Shown: piece by piece, positions 32,954-42,713 of the stretch
How the letters are laid out: every line of letters begins with the position of its first letter
How positions within the stretch are numbered: position 1 is the stretch's first letter
From: an uncultured Chitinophagaceae bacterium
GTDB lineage: Bacteria > Bacteroidota > Bacteroidia > Chitinophagales > Chitinophagaceae
Length of the DNA stretch: 64,000 bases
NCBI GenBank assembly: GCA_936908745.1
Contig: CAKZFX010000007.1
Coordinates: 1-64,000, forward strand
Reading direction: 5' to 3'
The notes under the pieces: generated by a model
The model's database searches: none
Told to the model about the DNA's origin: nothing
What the model saw: only the letters and a program-made list of their open reading frames with translations
Program-made: the position numbers and the translations under genes

Positions 32954-33988
32954 TTAAGTACGGTTAGTTGTTGTTTTATTTGCCACATATTTCCGAAGAA
33001 ATTCGGCTTTGGAATCGTGGTAAGAAGAGACCATGCCCACTTTATACATCGAAAAAATACAGATCCATGCAAGGTCTAATTGATTGGGCAAAAAACCTGC
33101 ACGGGCACTGCCGGGATAAAGATGGTGATTGTTATGCCACTCGCCTGTAAACAATCCCGGTCTTGTTTGATTGATGGATAAATTGCTCCTGTCAAAATCC
33201 AGCCCGTCCACATGCTTTTCCTCTCCTTTAGCGTGACCTGTATAGTTGAATGCTCTTACCAATACAAACCATAACAGGGCCGCTGAAAAGATAGCACAGG
33301 CCAAGGCATGACCACCTATAAGATATAGTACAGCATACCAGAATGCCCAGTTCAGCAGCCATGTGGCCACTGTATAAAACGGTGTGGCGATAGAGCCCCA
33401 TTTCTGGTAAGCCTTGAACGAGTTTATTTGAATACCAGTATGGCTCATGAGCCGTGCTGCTTTGGCATAGTCTTCTTCACTCAGGTCTTTGGCAATGCTC
33501 TGGTGGTTCACTTCTGACAACATACAATAAAGCAGTCCGGCCCTTGAATTATAAGGGTCGCCGGGCTGATCTGACAGCGCATGGTGCACATGATGAGACA
33601 CGGCATACATTTCTTCGGGCAATGTTTTGATCACAAGGTGTTGGGTGATAAAACGCCAGGCCGGGTGACTGAATTTATAGGCTTTGTGGGTGCAGTAGCG
33701 GTGAAACCAGACCGTGCCATGCGTGCCCATAATAATCATACTGTAAATGACCATTACAATCAGCAACTGCCATGAAAAATAATAAACAATAAAAAAGTAA
33801 AGAAAGGGGAGCATGGTAAACATCATCAGCCAGCCGATCAGGGAAATCCAGTTTTTGCGGGACTGGAAAATATTAATCCTGCGGAATGCTTCTTTAAATA
33901 ACTGCCTGTTGGTGGGAACGATCAGTTCGCCTTTTTCATCTTGCCAGCCATAGGAGGGTTCTTGCAGAATCCTGTTGATAAAAGCCAT
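32954..33988 (-). CDS. Acyl-CoA (fatty acid) desaturase
   Basis: The 344-residue membrane protein has the three His boxes of the di-iron desaturases: HRYCTH, HHVHHA (in SHHVHHALSDQPGDP) and HNNHH (in GEWHNNHHLYPGSAR), with helices between (MMFTMLPFLYFFIVYYFSW, WQLLIVMVIYSMIIMG). It would place a double bond, probably delta-9, in acyl chains for membrane fluidity. The gene is monocistronic and converges on the DUF4386 gene. Confidence 0.92.
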   Translation of the reverse strand: MAFINRILQEPSYGWQDEKGELIVPTNRQLFKEAFRRINIFQSRKNWISLIGWLMMFTMLPFLYFFIVYYFSWQLLIVMVIYSMIIMGTHGTVWFHRYCTHKAYKFSHPAWRFITQHLVIKTLPEEMYAVSHHVHHALSDQPGDPYNSRAGLLYCMLSEVNHQSIAKDLSEEDYAKAARLMSHTGIQINSFKAYQKWGSIATPFYTVATWLLNWAFWYAVLYLIGGHALACAIFSAALLWFVLVRAFNYTGHAKGEEKHVDGLDFDRSNLSINQTRPGLFTGEWHNNHHLYPGSARAGFLPNQLDLAWICIFSMYKVGMVSSYHDSKAEFLRKYVANKTTTNRT

Positions 33989-34057
33989 TTCTTAAGTATG
34001 TGTTGAATAATTTGGAAACATTGGTTGGTGGACCACAGGGTCGTATTAAAAAATCCG

Positions 34058-34306
34058 CTATTGTGTAATTTCTGTAATCTTTTGCGCTACTATTTCCAGC
34101 AACTCCCTTTTTATTCTTTTGCCTGCCAGCAGGTCTTCAAAACCCAGTATGGCCCGCCAGTTTCGTTCTTCATCGGGTTCAAAGGTTACAACCGTTCCTT
34201 CTATCTCTACTTCCAGCATTACAGCAAAACCCCGTTGCCGGATACTGGACGGAAACTCCAGTTCTCTTCCCTCAAATGAAACCGGCAGCATAAAATCTTC
34301 GGCCAT
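34058..34306 (-). CDS. Small conserved-type hypothetical protein
   Basis: The 82-residue protein starts MAEDFMLPVSFEGRELEF and has a strand-rich first half (RGFAVMLEVEIEGTVVTFEPDEER) and a helical second half (FEDLLAGKRIKRELLEIVAQKITEI). A longer frame up to 34501 overlaps the divergent peptidase and is not credible. The pattern suggests a small cytoplasmic alpha-beta protein. No function recognised. Confidence 0.65.
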   Translation of the reverse strand: MAEDFMLPVSFEGRELEFPSSIRQRGFAVMLEVEIEGTVVTFEPDEERNWRAILGFEDLLAGKRIKRELLEIVAQKITEITQ

Positions 34307-34450
34307 GCTGAAAGATACGGATTGGACGAACAGGCAATTAAAAACTTTTGTCAATTTTAGAATTGTGTATAACTTCTTGCACGCTATTTTTGAAGAATTA
34401 TGGTGTATAGCCTTCCTATTCTTAAACAAAAATTGAGAAATGTAAAAATC

Positions 34451-35461
34451 ATGCGATTCAGGAATTTTATAATTGCCGTATTTGTTTTCGCTTCGCTGCA
34501 TGGAAATGCACAGCTACCGGATTCGGTGAAAGCTCATATTGACAGTTCGCTTTTGATTTTAAAAGAGCATTCTCTTTACACAAAGCGGGTTAACTGGAAG
34601 AAAATGGAAGAGGCTGTCTACGATTCTGCAAGAACGGCACAAACCAAAGCACAAACATTTAATGCGCTGAAAATAGCGTTTGATGCGCTTGGTGATAAAC
34701 ATGCCGCCTATTACCAATACGATGATGGCTATAAGATTGAGAACCCGGCATTGATGGCACGTTATTCTGATTCCATCAAAGCTGCATGGAAAAGAGGCCC
34801 CGTGATCACTAATAAAATGATCGGTGATATGGCCTATATCAGCATTCCTTATCTCGGCGGCAGCAAACAGGAAGATATTGACAGGTATGCCAACTGGATT
34901 TATGATGCAGTTGTAAAGCTTGAAGAAAATCAACCCAAAGCATGGATCATTGACCTGCGGCTGAATGGCGGCGGCAATATCCGGCCGATGCTCGGAGGGC
35001 TAAGCCTGTTTTTTGAAAACGGGATTGTCAGCTATTATATCGATAATAAAGGAAAAGCCACCGATGAAGCAGCATTTATCAATGGCGATTTTACTATTGA
35101 TGGTCAAAAGCAAGCGACGATAAAAAATAAAACCGGCAAACGAATTACGTCAAAAGTGGCAGTGCTCATAGGAGCGGGAACAGCCAGTTCGGGTGAGGGT
35201 GTGGCTGTGGTATTCAAACAACGTAAGAACACAAAACTGTTTGGCGACCGCTCGGCAGGATTGGCTAACTCAACCCAGGGCTTTGTGTTTAATAACAACC
35301 AGTCTTATTTTCTCCTTTCTACTTCTTTGCTCGGCGATAAAAAAAAGAAAGCGTTGCCGGAGTTTATCCGTCCTGCTGTGGTTGTGAAAGGCACTGAATC
35401 CTTCAGCGACCCGGCGCAGGATGCAGTGGTGATAGCGGCTATGAAATGGCTGCAGAAATAG
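34451..35461 (+). CDS. Exported S41-family peptidase
   Basis: The 336-residue product has a signal peptide (MRFRNFIIAVFVFASLHGNAQ) and an S41 (tail-specific) protease domain from about 100: AWIIDLRLNGGGNIRPML, then IGAGTASSGEGVAVVFKQ with the nucleophile Ser, and TKLFGDRSAGLAN with the partner Lys region. No PDZ domain is evident. It would be periplasmic. I prefer ATG 34451 over 34400 because the signal peptide begins there. It stands alone. Confidence 0.88.
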   Translation: MRFRNFIIAVFVFASLHGNAQLPDSVKAHIDSSLLILKEHSLYTKRVNWKKMEEAVYDSARTAQTKAQTFNALKIAFDALGDKHAAYYQYDDGYKIENPALMARYSDSIKAAWKRGPVITNKMIGDMAYISIPYLGGSKQEDIDRYANWIYDAVVKLEENQPKAWIIDLRLNGGGNIRPMLGGLSLFFENGIVSYYIDNKGKATDEAAFINGDFTIDGQKQATIKNKTGKRITSKVAVLIGAGTASSGEGVAVVFKQRKNTKLFGDRSAGLANSTQGFVFNNNQSYFLLSTSLLGDKKKKALPEFIRPAVVVKGTESFSDPAQDAVVIAAMKWLQK

Positions 35462-35715
35462 AGTTCCTTAGTTTAGTTGCGATAAATGTTCTAATCATTG
35501 GCTTGCCAGTCCAAATGATGGCTTTTCTATGACCCGGCACTACCCGGAAACCTTCGCTGATTTTATAGTTTAAACGCTTACAGGTATACTTCTCCGTTAA
35601 AAAACGGTAAGCAAATGCGGGAAATACCGTTGACCTGCGCATTGCAGCCTTCTACATTTAATTGCTCTCCCCGTACTCTTCCCGCCAGCTTATTTCTTAA
35701 CCAAAACGAACCATT

Positions 35716-37314
35716 ATGAACAAGCTCCTCTTACTGAAGCTCCTGATTGTCATTTCCTTTATTTCATACGGGCAAACGGTGAAATATGTTACCGTTGATT
35801 ACCTGACGGATAACAGCAGTATCAGCCTGTATAAAGAAAAATTCGACTCAAAGGTTGGTCTTAAAATTATCAATGTTAATAAACTGCTTGTTGACATAAG
35901 TAAGGATGTTCAAAAGACAAGTTTTAATGAAACAGTTCCTTCATTGTTTGAGAGTTTTGCAAAAGGGCAGGCGCCGGGGGCGGCTCCCGCAGGTAATAAT
36001 CTTGCGCCGGGTAGTGAAAACTTATTTGTTGAAAGCGATATGACTGCAGCATCTTTTAATGATGCAATAAAAACACGTCTTAGAAAACTGTACCAGGATT
36101 ATCGGCAAATAGCTTTAGAACTTCAGGCGATGGATAAGCGACTCATCGCTTATGGAGAGCAGTATAAAAATTTTAAAAGTCTGTTACAGTATCATCAAAA
36201 CCTGGTTAACCTGCAAAAAACCTGTAACACAAAGTTTTCAGATATCCAGTTGCAATTGGTAGCAGAAACAAAACGGACATTTATGGCAATGTTGCCGAAC
36301 GGCCATGCAGACAGGGTGTTATTAGCTGCTGGTTCCAATGTTTTACAGGATAAAATGATCATCGGGCGATTTATTGGTACTGCTCTCCAGGAAACACAAA
36401 CCAATTATGACCAGGTATTACGGGATTTTCTTCCCGGTAATATTGATCGTCTTACAAAGGCAATTGAAGCTATCAATACACAAATAACAGGTCTTGAAAC
36501 TACTGCCAAGTCAGTCGCTGCCGCATCACGAAATAACCAGGCAAATACTATTCTTGCAACTTTGACAAATGCGGCGTTGGCTAATGATCTTGGAAATAAG
36601 CTTGCCGACCTGCAAACGATTTATAAAAATCATGATATTCCCAAGCTGCAAAAAGATGTTGAGGCATTCGGCAGTAAGGGTAAAGAAGAACTGTTTACCA
36701 CTTACAACTGGTTTAATGAAAGTAACTATACCTATTATGTTTCTCCAGAATCCATTGATAAAGATCTTGTCACTATTACAGCAAATATCGCTGCCAAGGA
36801 AAATGCACCTTGTGATCCTTTTGTCAAAACATACGAGATAAAAATCCGTCCGAAAGGAGGGATTAAGATTGATTTCAGTACAGGTCTTTTTGTAAATGGT
36901 GGGGGTAATAATTTCCGTGACCAGACATACCGGTATGATACCGTAGCGGGGGCGCCGGATAAAAGTGTAATTGCCCGGAATAAAACAAAAAATGCGCTGT
37001 TCCCGTCAGTCGGGGCATTAATGCATATTTATGCAAGGAATGGAAAAGATTTTCATTTTTCGGGAACTTTCGGGATCAGCACCAAAGACCTTGATAAAAT
37101 AAATTATCATCTTGGCGGCTCTGCCATTTTTGGGTATTCGCAACGGTTTATTATTTCAGGCGGACTTACCCTTACAAAAGCCACGCTGATCGATGACTCA
37201 TACGAAGTGGGGCAAGTTGTTTTAAAAGCTTCGGCACCTGATAAAATTCCTACTGCTGACTTTAACCGCATCGGCTATTTTCTGGCCTTTACTTACAATC
37301 TTACTGCCAAATGA
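35716..37314 (+). CDS. Exported protein with coiled coil and beta-rich C-terminus, paired with a metallopeptidase
   Basis: The 532-residue product has a signal peptide (MNKLLLLKLLIVISFISYGQ), an early beta part, a low-complexity linker (GAAPAGNNLAPGSENLF), a long helical and probably coiled-coil region at about 115-300 (TRLRKLYQDYRQIALELQAM, DRLTKAIEAINTQITGLE), and a beta-rich C-terminus from about 375 that ends FNRIGYFLAFTYNLTAK, a pattern typical of an outer-membrane barrel. The next gene overlaps its stop by four bases (ATGA), so the pair is translationally coupled. No family recognised; an envelope structure or complex is inferred. Confidence 0.75.
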   Translation: MNKLLLLKLLIVISFISYGQTVKYVTVDYLTDNSSISLYKEKFDSKVGLKIINVNKLLVDISKDVQKTSFNETVPSLFESFAKGQAPGAAPAGNNLAPGSENLFVESDMTAASFNDAIKTRLRKLYQDYRQIALELQAMDKRLIAYGEQYKNFKSLLQYHQNLVNLQKTCNTKFSDIQLQLVAETKRTFMAMLPNGHADRVLLAAGSNVLQDKMIIGRFIGTALQETQTNYDQVLRDFLPGNIDRLTKAIEAINTQITGLETTAKSVAAASRNNQANTILATLTNAALANDLGNKLADLQTIYKNHDIPKLQKDVEAFGSKGKEELFTTYNWFNESNYTYYVSPESIDKDLVTITANIAAKENAPCDPFVKTYEIKIRPKGGIKIDFSTGLFVNGGGNNFRDQTYRYDTVAGAPDKSVIARNKTKNALFPSVGALMHIYARNGKDFHFSGTFGISTKDLDKINYHLGGSAIFGYSQRFIISGGLTLTKATLIDDSYEVGQVVLKASAPDKIPTADFNRIGYFLAFTYNLTAK

Positions 37315-38402
37315 CACGCCTGTCTTTATCCTTTATCGTCCCCCTGTTGTTACTCCTTTGCACTAAGGGTTATACGCAGGAAGATGCAAGAAAATTTTCG
37401 GTAGTCTGTTCTTTTAAATGTGCCAGCAACAATTCAAGCGTCATTACGCAATGTTTTTCTGCGCAGGGAATTATGGCGGCGGTAAAACCCATTGAACCTT
37501 TTAATGTCAATGCCTATGCTGAGTTCGATCTTGTGATTGCCACGCTCAAAAAAGACAGGGACAATCCTTACCCGCTCAGTTATTCTTTCCGGAGCTGTGA
37601 TCATGTCTGCAATGCAGCTTCCGTTATGATAGATTCACTGCGGTATATTTATTATAACCCGGCATTTTTAAATAATTTAAGTTCTACTTCGGCGCAACTG
37701 AAATGGGTTGTGCGCAGCATTATTGCGCATGAAATCGGGCATCATTTGCTGGATCATACACTTCCGGGGCAAGGCAATCTTTTTCCGGCCGGCCGGAGAA
37801 GACAGGAATTGCACGCCGATTATTTCAGTGCTTTTGTTATAAAACAGTTTCCCGGTGCAACAATTGACGATGCATTGTCAGGTATCCGTTCTTTAAATGC
37901 TGCAACTTATATACCCCGGAATGATATTGAAGAAAGCACCAGTGATTACCCTACGCTTGCCAACCGGGAAACAGCTATCAGGGAGGCGTTCGAGGCGGAT
38001 AATAACAGCCCGCTCCGCATAGCCATGTTTAAAAGCCTTGACAGTGTGGCGCTTGCTACTGCTAAGCGAAGTGGCTCTTCTATTATTCTGCATGAATTAG
38101 ACAGGGCGATAGCTTTTAATAATATGAAGGAGGCACTCGAAAAAATAAACCTGCTGAAACAACTGCCTGTAAGCAACGAAGAAAAGTCTGCTATTCAGAA
38201 GCTTGAAAATATAGCGACAGAGCAAGTCAGCAAAACAGGCGTAAGCAGCATTAACCCTTCTTCTACGGAAATGAAAAAAGAAGAGATGGATGTATTGAAA
38301 AATTTGTATGAAGAATTAAAGAAGAAAAAATCGCCTGCAGATAAAGTAAAAGCAGAGACATTATTAAAAAGTATAAAAGAACTGGAATCAAGACAACAAT
38401 AG
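37311..38402 (+). CDS. Exported M48-like zinc metallopeptidase
   Basis: The 363-residue product has a signal peptide (LSLSFIVPLLLLLCTKGYTQ) and a zinc motif His140-Glu141-x-x-His144 in AHEIGHHLLDHT, followed by E166-L-H-A-D in RRQELHADYFSAFV, which supplies the third ligand as in M48 peptidases. The C-terminal third is helical and Lys/Glu-rich (EEMDVLKNLYEELKKKKSPAD). It starts within the stop of the preceding gene (ATGA overlap). Periplasmic protease acting on or with its partner is inferred; substrate unknown. It converges with the kinase gene at 38421. Confidence 0.82.
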   Translation: MTRLSLSFIVPLLLLLCTKGYTQEDARKFSVVCSFKCASNNSSVITQCFSAQGIMAAVKPIEPFNVNAYAEFDLVIATLKKDRDNPYPLSYSFRSCDHVCNAASVMIDSLRYIYYNPAFLNNLSSTSAQLKWVVRSIIAHEIGHHLLDHTLPGQGNLFPAGRRRQELHADYFSAFVIKQFPGATIDDALSGIRSLNAATYIPRNDIEESTSDYPTLANRETAIREAFEADNNSPLRIAMFKSLDSVALATAKRSGSSIILHELDRAIAFNNMKEALEKINLLKQLPVSNEEKSAIQKLENIATEQVSKTGVSSINPSSTEMKKEEMDVLKNLYEELKKKKSPADKVKAETLLKSIKELESRQQ

Positions 38403-38420
38403 GGGGCGAGTTGTTCTATT

Positions 38421-40427
38421 TTAATAAGGAAGTGTAAAATAAAATGTTGATCCTTTTCCTGGTTCACTTTCCACCCAGATGCGCCCTTTATGACGCTGGA
38501 TGATCTGCGCTGAAATGTAAAGGCCTAATCCCATACCGGGATATGTGCCCATTTTATCATCCGTAACACGGTAAAAACGATCAAATATCTTTTCCTGTTC
38601 TTCGCCGGCAATGCCATGGCCCTGGTCCCCGACACTTACCAGTATGTTTTCATTTTGCTGTTCTGCTGTTATATAGATGGAGCTGCTGTTGGGCGAATAT
38701 TTGATCGCATTGGCCAGCAGGTTGGTGATCACCTGCCCGATGCGTTCACCGTCGGCCATAACAAGTGATATACTTTTCTTTTCAAAATAGAAATGATGTG
38801 TTGTTGTCCGCCTGATCTCTTCCAGCCGCTCATTGATAAGATGGGAAATATCTGTGGGTTCAACGTTCATTTGCAATCCACCTTCTGCGATCCTTGTGGT
38901 GTCTAACAACGAATTGATCAGTGAAGTGAGCCTGTCAACCTGTGCATTTAATTGTTTGATAATACCGGCGTCTTCTTTGTTGCCTGCTTTTTCAAGGCGT
39001 GCTTCCACCACTTCGGCAAAGGCCAATATGCTTGTCACCGGCGTTTTTAGCTCATGACTGGCCACACTGATAAAGTCGTCGCGGAGTTTCAATGATTGTT
39101 CTAACTGGGCTTCCCTTTCACGTAAGGCTTCTTCTGCTTTTGTTCTTTCGATGGCAGCCCAGCTACGTTCCACTGCATCTTCAAATAATGCTATTTCAGC
39201 GGGCAGCCATACCCGGGATTCAGTTGATAAAGCTCCTGCGGCCCCTATCATGCTTTCCTTACCACGACGGATGGGTGCGGACATAAAAGCAACTGCTCCC
39301 AGCCCGGCAAATGACAGGCGATCCAATTCAGCCAGGCGTGTATCTGTACGTATATCATTATAAACAAGGGTCCGTTCAAAAATTTCTTTGATGGCTGATG
39401 GGAAATCTGAGCCGCGATAAGAATTTTTTAAGGGCGGCATATCTTCCCGTTTCGTTTGATGAGTAATGATGATGTTGTCGTCACCGGGTGTTGACGTAAC
39501 CAGGCATACCCGGTCCGCTTTTAATTGTTCAGCAATCATTTGAACAGCACGGTTGCCGACTGCCTCCACACTTGTTTCCGCACGCAGTATATCACCCAGT
39601 TTAAGCAAAAATGCCTGTCGTTCTTCCTGCTGTTTACGTTCGGTAATGTCAGAAAAAAGAACAGCCACCTGCCGGGTGTTCCTTGCGCCAATACGTGAAG
39701 TGAATGTATTATACCAGCGTTTCGTGGGTTCATGCCAGTGTTCAAAATGAACAGCTTCTCCGGTTTTGACAACTTTATTATAGATGTCAAACCAGAAGTC
39801 TTCTGTTTGCAAAGAGAGTTCAGAGTGCAGCTTTCCCACCACGTCTTTTAGTCCTGTGTGTGTTTCATACGCAGGATTCACTTCTATCCAGCGAAGATCA
39901 GCAGGTTTATCATACAGGTCATATACCAGCTCATAAATACAAAAGCCTTCATCAATGGAATTGAAAATAGAATGATATTTATCGATAGCTGTCTTAGCTA
40001 TTTCTTCTTTTAAATGCAGTATTTGTTCTTCGGTCTTTTTCTGTTCACTAATGTCGCGGGTTGTCATGACCACGCCATCGCCTGATTTTGCCAATGCCTG
40101 GTAAAACCAGCCATTAAATTGCTCATACCGGTAATGCACTTCTTCCTGGCTGGACTCGCCTGTTTCTGTGGTCCATACCATCTTTTCAAAAATGCCTGAG
40201 CTGATAACACCGGGATTTTGTTGCAGCAGGCTTTTGCCGATCACATCACCGTTTTGTGCAACGGCTTTTGTGTTGTTGAACAACCATACAAAGTCAACAA
40301 TCTTGTCCTGCTCATCACGCACGGCCGTAAATAATTGAATAATATCGAGGCTATTATTGATGACCTGTTCCATGTATTGGAGCAGGTTCAACTGGTGATT
40401 TGCCGAAGTGTCTGCACGGTTTTCCAT
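38421..40427 (-). CDS. PAS-PAS-GAF sensor histidine kinase
   Basis: The 668-residue cytoplasmic kinase has a PAS domain (about 15-130), a second PAS (about 150-275, ending VAVLFSDITERK), a GAF domain (about 285-430), a HisKA domain with phospho-acceptor His in SVASHELKTPV and a HATPase domain with N box NLLANAIKYS, G1 DQGHGIAG and G2 GMGLGLYISAQ. No membrane segment. It would autophosphorylate in response to a soluble ligand or redox signal. No response regulator is adjacent on its strand. Confidence 0.93.
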   Translation of the reverse strand: MENRADTSANHQLNLLQYMEQVINNSLDIIQLFTAVRDEQDKIVDFVWLFNNTKAVAQNGDVIGKSLLQQNPGVISSGIFEKMVWTTETGESSQEEVHYRYEQFNGWFYQALAKSGDGVVMTTRDISEQKKTEEQILHLKEEIAKTAIDKYHSIFNSIDEGFCIYELVYDLYDKPADLRWIEVNPAYETHTGLKDVVGKLHSELSLQTEDFWFDIYNKVVKTGEAVHFEHWHEPTKRWYNTFTSRIGARNTRQVAVLFSDITERKQQEERQAFLLKLGDILRAETSVEAVGNRAVQMIAEQLKADRVCLVTSTPGDDNIIITHQTKREDMPPLKNSYRGSDFPSAIKEIFERTLVYNDIRTDTRLAELDRLSFAGLGAVAFMSAPIRRGKESMIGAAGALSTESRVWLPAEIALFEDAVERSWAAIERTKAEEALREREAQLEQSLKLRDDFISVASHELKTPVTSILAFAEVVEARLEKAGNKEDAGIIKQLNAQVDRLTSLINSLLDTTRIAEGGLQMNVEPTDISHLINERLEEIRRTTTHHFYFEKKSISLVMADGERIGQVITNLLANAIKYSPNSSSIYITAEQQNENILVSVGDQGHGIAGEEQEKIFDRFYRVTDDKMGTYPGMGLGLYISAQIIQRHKGRIWVESEPGKGSTFYFTLPY

Positions 40428-40658
40428 GATCCGTTTTTAGCTACAAAAGTTATTACAAATTTCGGGTAAGCATATACGATGAAACACTTATTCTTTAACG
40501 CATATGGGTATTTCAACCGATTCTCCTGTTTTTTAAAATAGAAATTCATTTATATATTTGTATCACCTCCAACCGGAGGATTCTACATACGTTATCCCGT
40601 TTACAGACTACAAGCCACCCGGCGCCACACCATTATTTTACCACTACCAACTATTTTC
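40428..40658. other. Divergent promoter region between two kinases
   Basis: The 231-base gap between divergent starts holds a TATATTTG box (40553-40560) for the plus-strand gene and a small hairpin CCTCC-AACC-GGAGG (40566-40579) near the predicted transcript start. No gene. Confidence 0.5.
40553..40560 (+). promoter_or_regulatory. Candidate -7 box (TATATTTG)
   Basis: It matches TAnnTTTG and would start a transcript near 40567, giving a leader of about 90 bases before ATG 40659. No clear -33 TTG is seen. Confidence 0.4.
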
Positions 40659-42200
40659 ATGGAGCAGGAGTTATTGTTATTACAACAACAGAGGGATTTA
40701 GCAGAAATGCTGAACGATGCCAGTATTGACCAGGTACTGGCCATCAACACGGATTTTGAAATTATTGCCTGGAATAAGACCTGTGAAACAGAAACAGGTT
40801 TTGCGAAAGCAGATGTCATAGGAAAACCCATCATGGAGATTTTTCCGCTGCTGCGCAAAGACGACAATATGCTGCGTGGATTTAAGCAGGCATTGCTGGG
40901 TTATAAGTGTTTTGTTCCTTCAGACGAGCAGCATTACCGTGCCGGTTACTATGAGCATCATTTGGTTCCCTTGCGGAAAGAATCCACACTTATTGGTGTG
41001 ATGATCATCATTCATGACGTGGCCCATCGTATCAAAGCTGAAAATGATCTCAAAGAGATCAATAAAACCTTTGCGCTTTTTAAGCGCATTACTGATACCT
41101 GTTATGATGTGGTGACCTGTCTTGATCTTACAGGCCGGGTTATTTATTGGAATCCGGCTGCGGAAAAACTCTACAAGTTTTCGGCAGCTGAGGTAATGGG
41201 GCGCCCGATAAAAAATTTTATTATACCGGCCGGTAAAAGGGAAGAGTATAAAGAACTGGGAGTGGTTTCTAAACAGGGAGAAAATATTGTGAACCGTGTA
41301 ACGCAGCGTGTGGACCGTGATGGACTGGTGATTGATATACTGCTGAACGTTTTTCCTGTAAGGGATGAAAAAGGACATATTATCGCCACCTGCGGTATTT
41401 CAAAAGATATTACCGAGCAGTTAAAATATATTGCCAGCATTCAATCCTTGAATGAAGAACTGGTACAAAAAAATCACCAGTTGCATAACCTGAATGCTGA
41501 GTTAAAGGCATTTACAGAACTCGCTGTTTTGAATTACAGCGAACCGTTGCGGAATTTATATTTACATCTTGAGCAAATAGTGAATGATAGCGGGGCCAAT
41601 TTATCCAGCAGCGGCCGTGCCAACCTGCGGCGTTCGCAATCGGCTGTGCAGAAAATGAAATTGCTGACGGAAGATGTGATCAGCTTTGCCAGTTTGGGCG
41701 AAAGTGAATTAGTGAAAACCGCGCTGGATATGAATGAAGTTTGTGCAGATGTACTGAAAGGCTTTGAATCGAGGTTTGCCAAGCTCTCTGTTGCCGTGAA
41801 AGTGGATCCGCTGCCGGTGATCAATGGTTTTCGATCTCATGCAGAATTACTGATCAGGAATTTAGTCGATAATGCCATCAAGTTTCGCTTAAAAGATTCG
41901 GCTACGAAAATTCATATCCGTTATGAACGGGTAACAAAGGAACCTGTGTTTCCTTCCAAACATTTGGGAAATGCTGAATATGATGTGATCATTGTAGAAG
42001 ATAACGGCATAGGGTTTGGGGCTAATGATTATGATAACATTTTTCAATTGTTTAGCCGCCTGCAACCCGACGTATACCGTGGTTCAGGGATCGGGTTGGC
42101 GATTTGTAAAAAAATAATGGAAATGCACGGGGGATTTATCACAGCAACTGCCATTGCAGGTGAAGGGGCTTCCTTCAGTTGTTATTTCCCCGCCAGTTAA
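40659..42200 (+). CDS. PAS-PAS histidine-kinase-like protein lacking the phospho-acceptor His
   Basis: The 513-residue protein has PAS domains at about 15-130 (IDQVLAINTDFEIIAWNKTCE) and 140-265 (DLTGRVIYWNPAAEKLYKFS), a dimerisation region at about 280-345 and a HATPase domain with N box RNLVDNAIKFR, G1 EDNGIGFG and G2 GSGIGLAICKK. In the dimerisation region the usual SHDLxEPLR block reads VLNYSEPLR, with Leu291 where the phospho-acceptor His belongs. The ATP-binding half looks intact. It may act by binding a partner kinase or regulator; a small receiver gene follows 40 bases later and is the likely partner. Confidence 0.88.
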   Translation: MEQELLLLQQQRDLAEMLNDASIDQVLAINTDFEIIAWNKTCETETGFAKADVIGKPIMEIFPLLRKDDNMLRGFKQALLGYKCFVPSDEQHYRAGYYEHHLVPLRKESTLIGVMIIIHDVAHRIKAENDLKEINKTFALFKRITDTCYDVVTCLDLTGRVIYWNPAAEKLYKFSAAEVMGRPIKNFIIPAGKREEYKELGVVSKQGENIVNRVTQRVDRDGLVIDILLNVFPVRDEKGHIIATCGISKDITEQLKYIASIQSLNEELVQKNHQLHNLNAELKAFTELAVLNYSEPLRNLYLHLEQIVNDSGANLSSSGRANLRRSQSAVQKMKLLTEDVISFASLGESELVKTALDMNEVCADVLKGFESRFAKLSVAVKVDPLPVINGFRSHAELLIRNLVDNAIKFRLKDSATKIHIRYERVTKEPVFPSKHLGNAEYDVIIVEDNGIGFGANDYDNIFQLFSRLQPDVYRGSGIGLAICKKIMEMHGGFITATAIAGEGASFSCYFPAS

Positions 42201-42240
42201 AACATAATAGCTATGGAATGATGTGTACTTATTGAAAGCT

Positions 42241-42600
42241 ATGAAAAAAGTATTGATCATTGATGATGACCCGGGTATCCGGGATTCCATGCAATTGGTG
42301 TTTGCAGCACCGGATTATGATGTAACGGTATTTGCTTCTGCTGATCCTGTGTTAGAAAATTTATACGAGTTGCCCGATATTTTTATCATCGACCGTTTAT
42401 TATCCGGTGTGGATGGATTGGACCTTTGTAAACATTTGAAAAGCCAGTCATCAACCAGCAAAATTCCCGTGATCATTTTATCTGCAAGTCCTAATATTCC
42501 CCGCCTTGCCCAACTGGCAGGCGCTGATGCAGGAATAGAAAAACCTTTCCGGCTAAGTAAATTGATGGAGACGGTTGAAAATTGTTTGAGCAGGAAATAG
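42241..42600 (+). CDS. Single-domain response regulator
   Basis: The 119-residue receiver has acidic cluster DDD (8-10), phospho-acceptor Asp51 in IFIIDRLLSGVDGLDL, switch Ser in IILSAS and Lys in GIEKPFRL. The start MKKVLIIDDD is at 42241; an ATG at 42223 would add MYLLKA. It follows the PAS pseudo-kinase and is probably co-transcribed with it. No output domain. Confidence 0.9.
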   Translation: MKKVLIIDDDPGIRDSMQLVFAAPDYDVTVFASADPVLENLYELPDIFIIDRLLSGVDGLDLCKHLKSQSSTSKIPVIILSASPNIPRLAQLAGADAGIEKPFRLSKLMETVENCLSRK

Positions 42601-42713
42601 CGAGCCGTATCTTAATAAGATGCAATAAGGCCCGGTTTCCATAAATGGATCGTTTCACGGGTGGTTGTCAATAATTTATAAGACTGTTTTTGACTTTGGC
42701 AGGCGCCGCCGGT

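Noticed and set aside
34307..34501. Upstream extension of the small gene at 34058
   Set aside because: It overlaps the divergent S41 peptidase start, and the added residues lack the character of the rest.
40566..40579. CCTCC-AACC-GGAGG as a terminator or riboswitch
   Set aside because: A five-pair stem near a predicted transcript start with no T run; too small to claim more than a leader hairpin.
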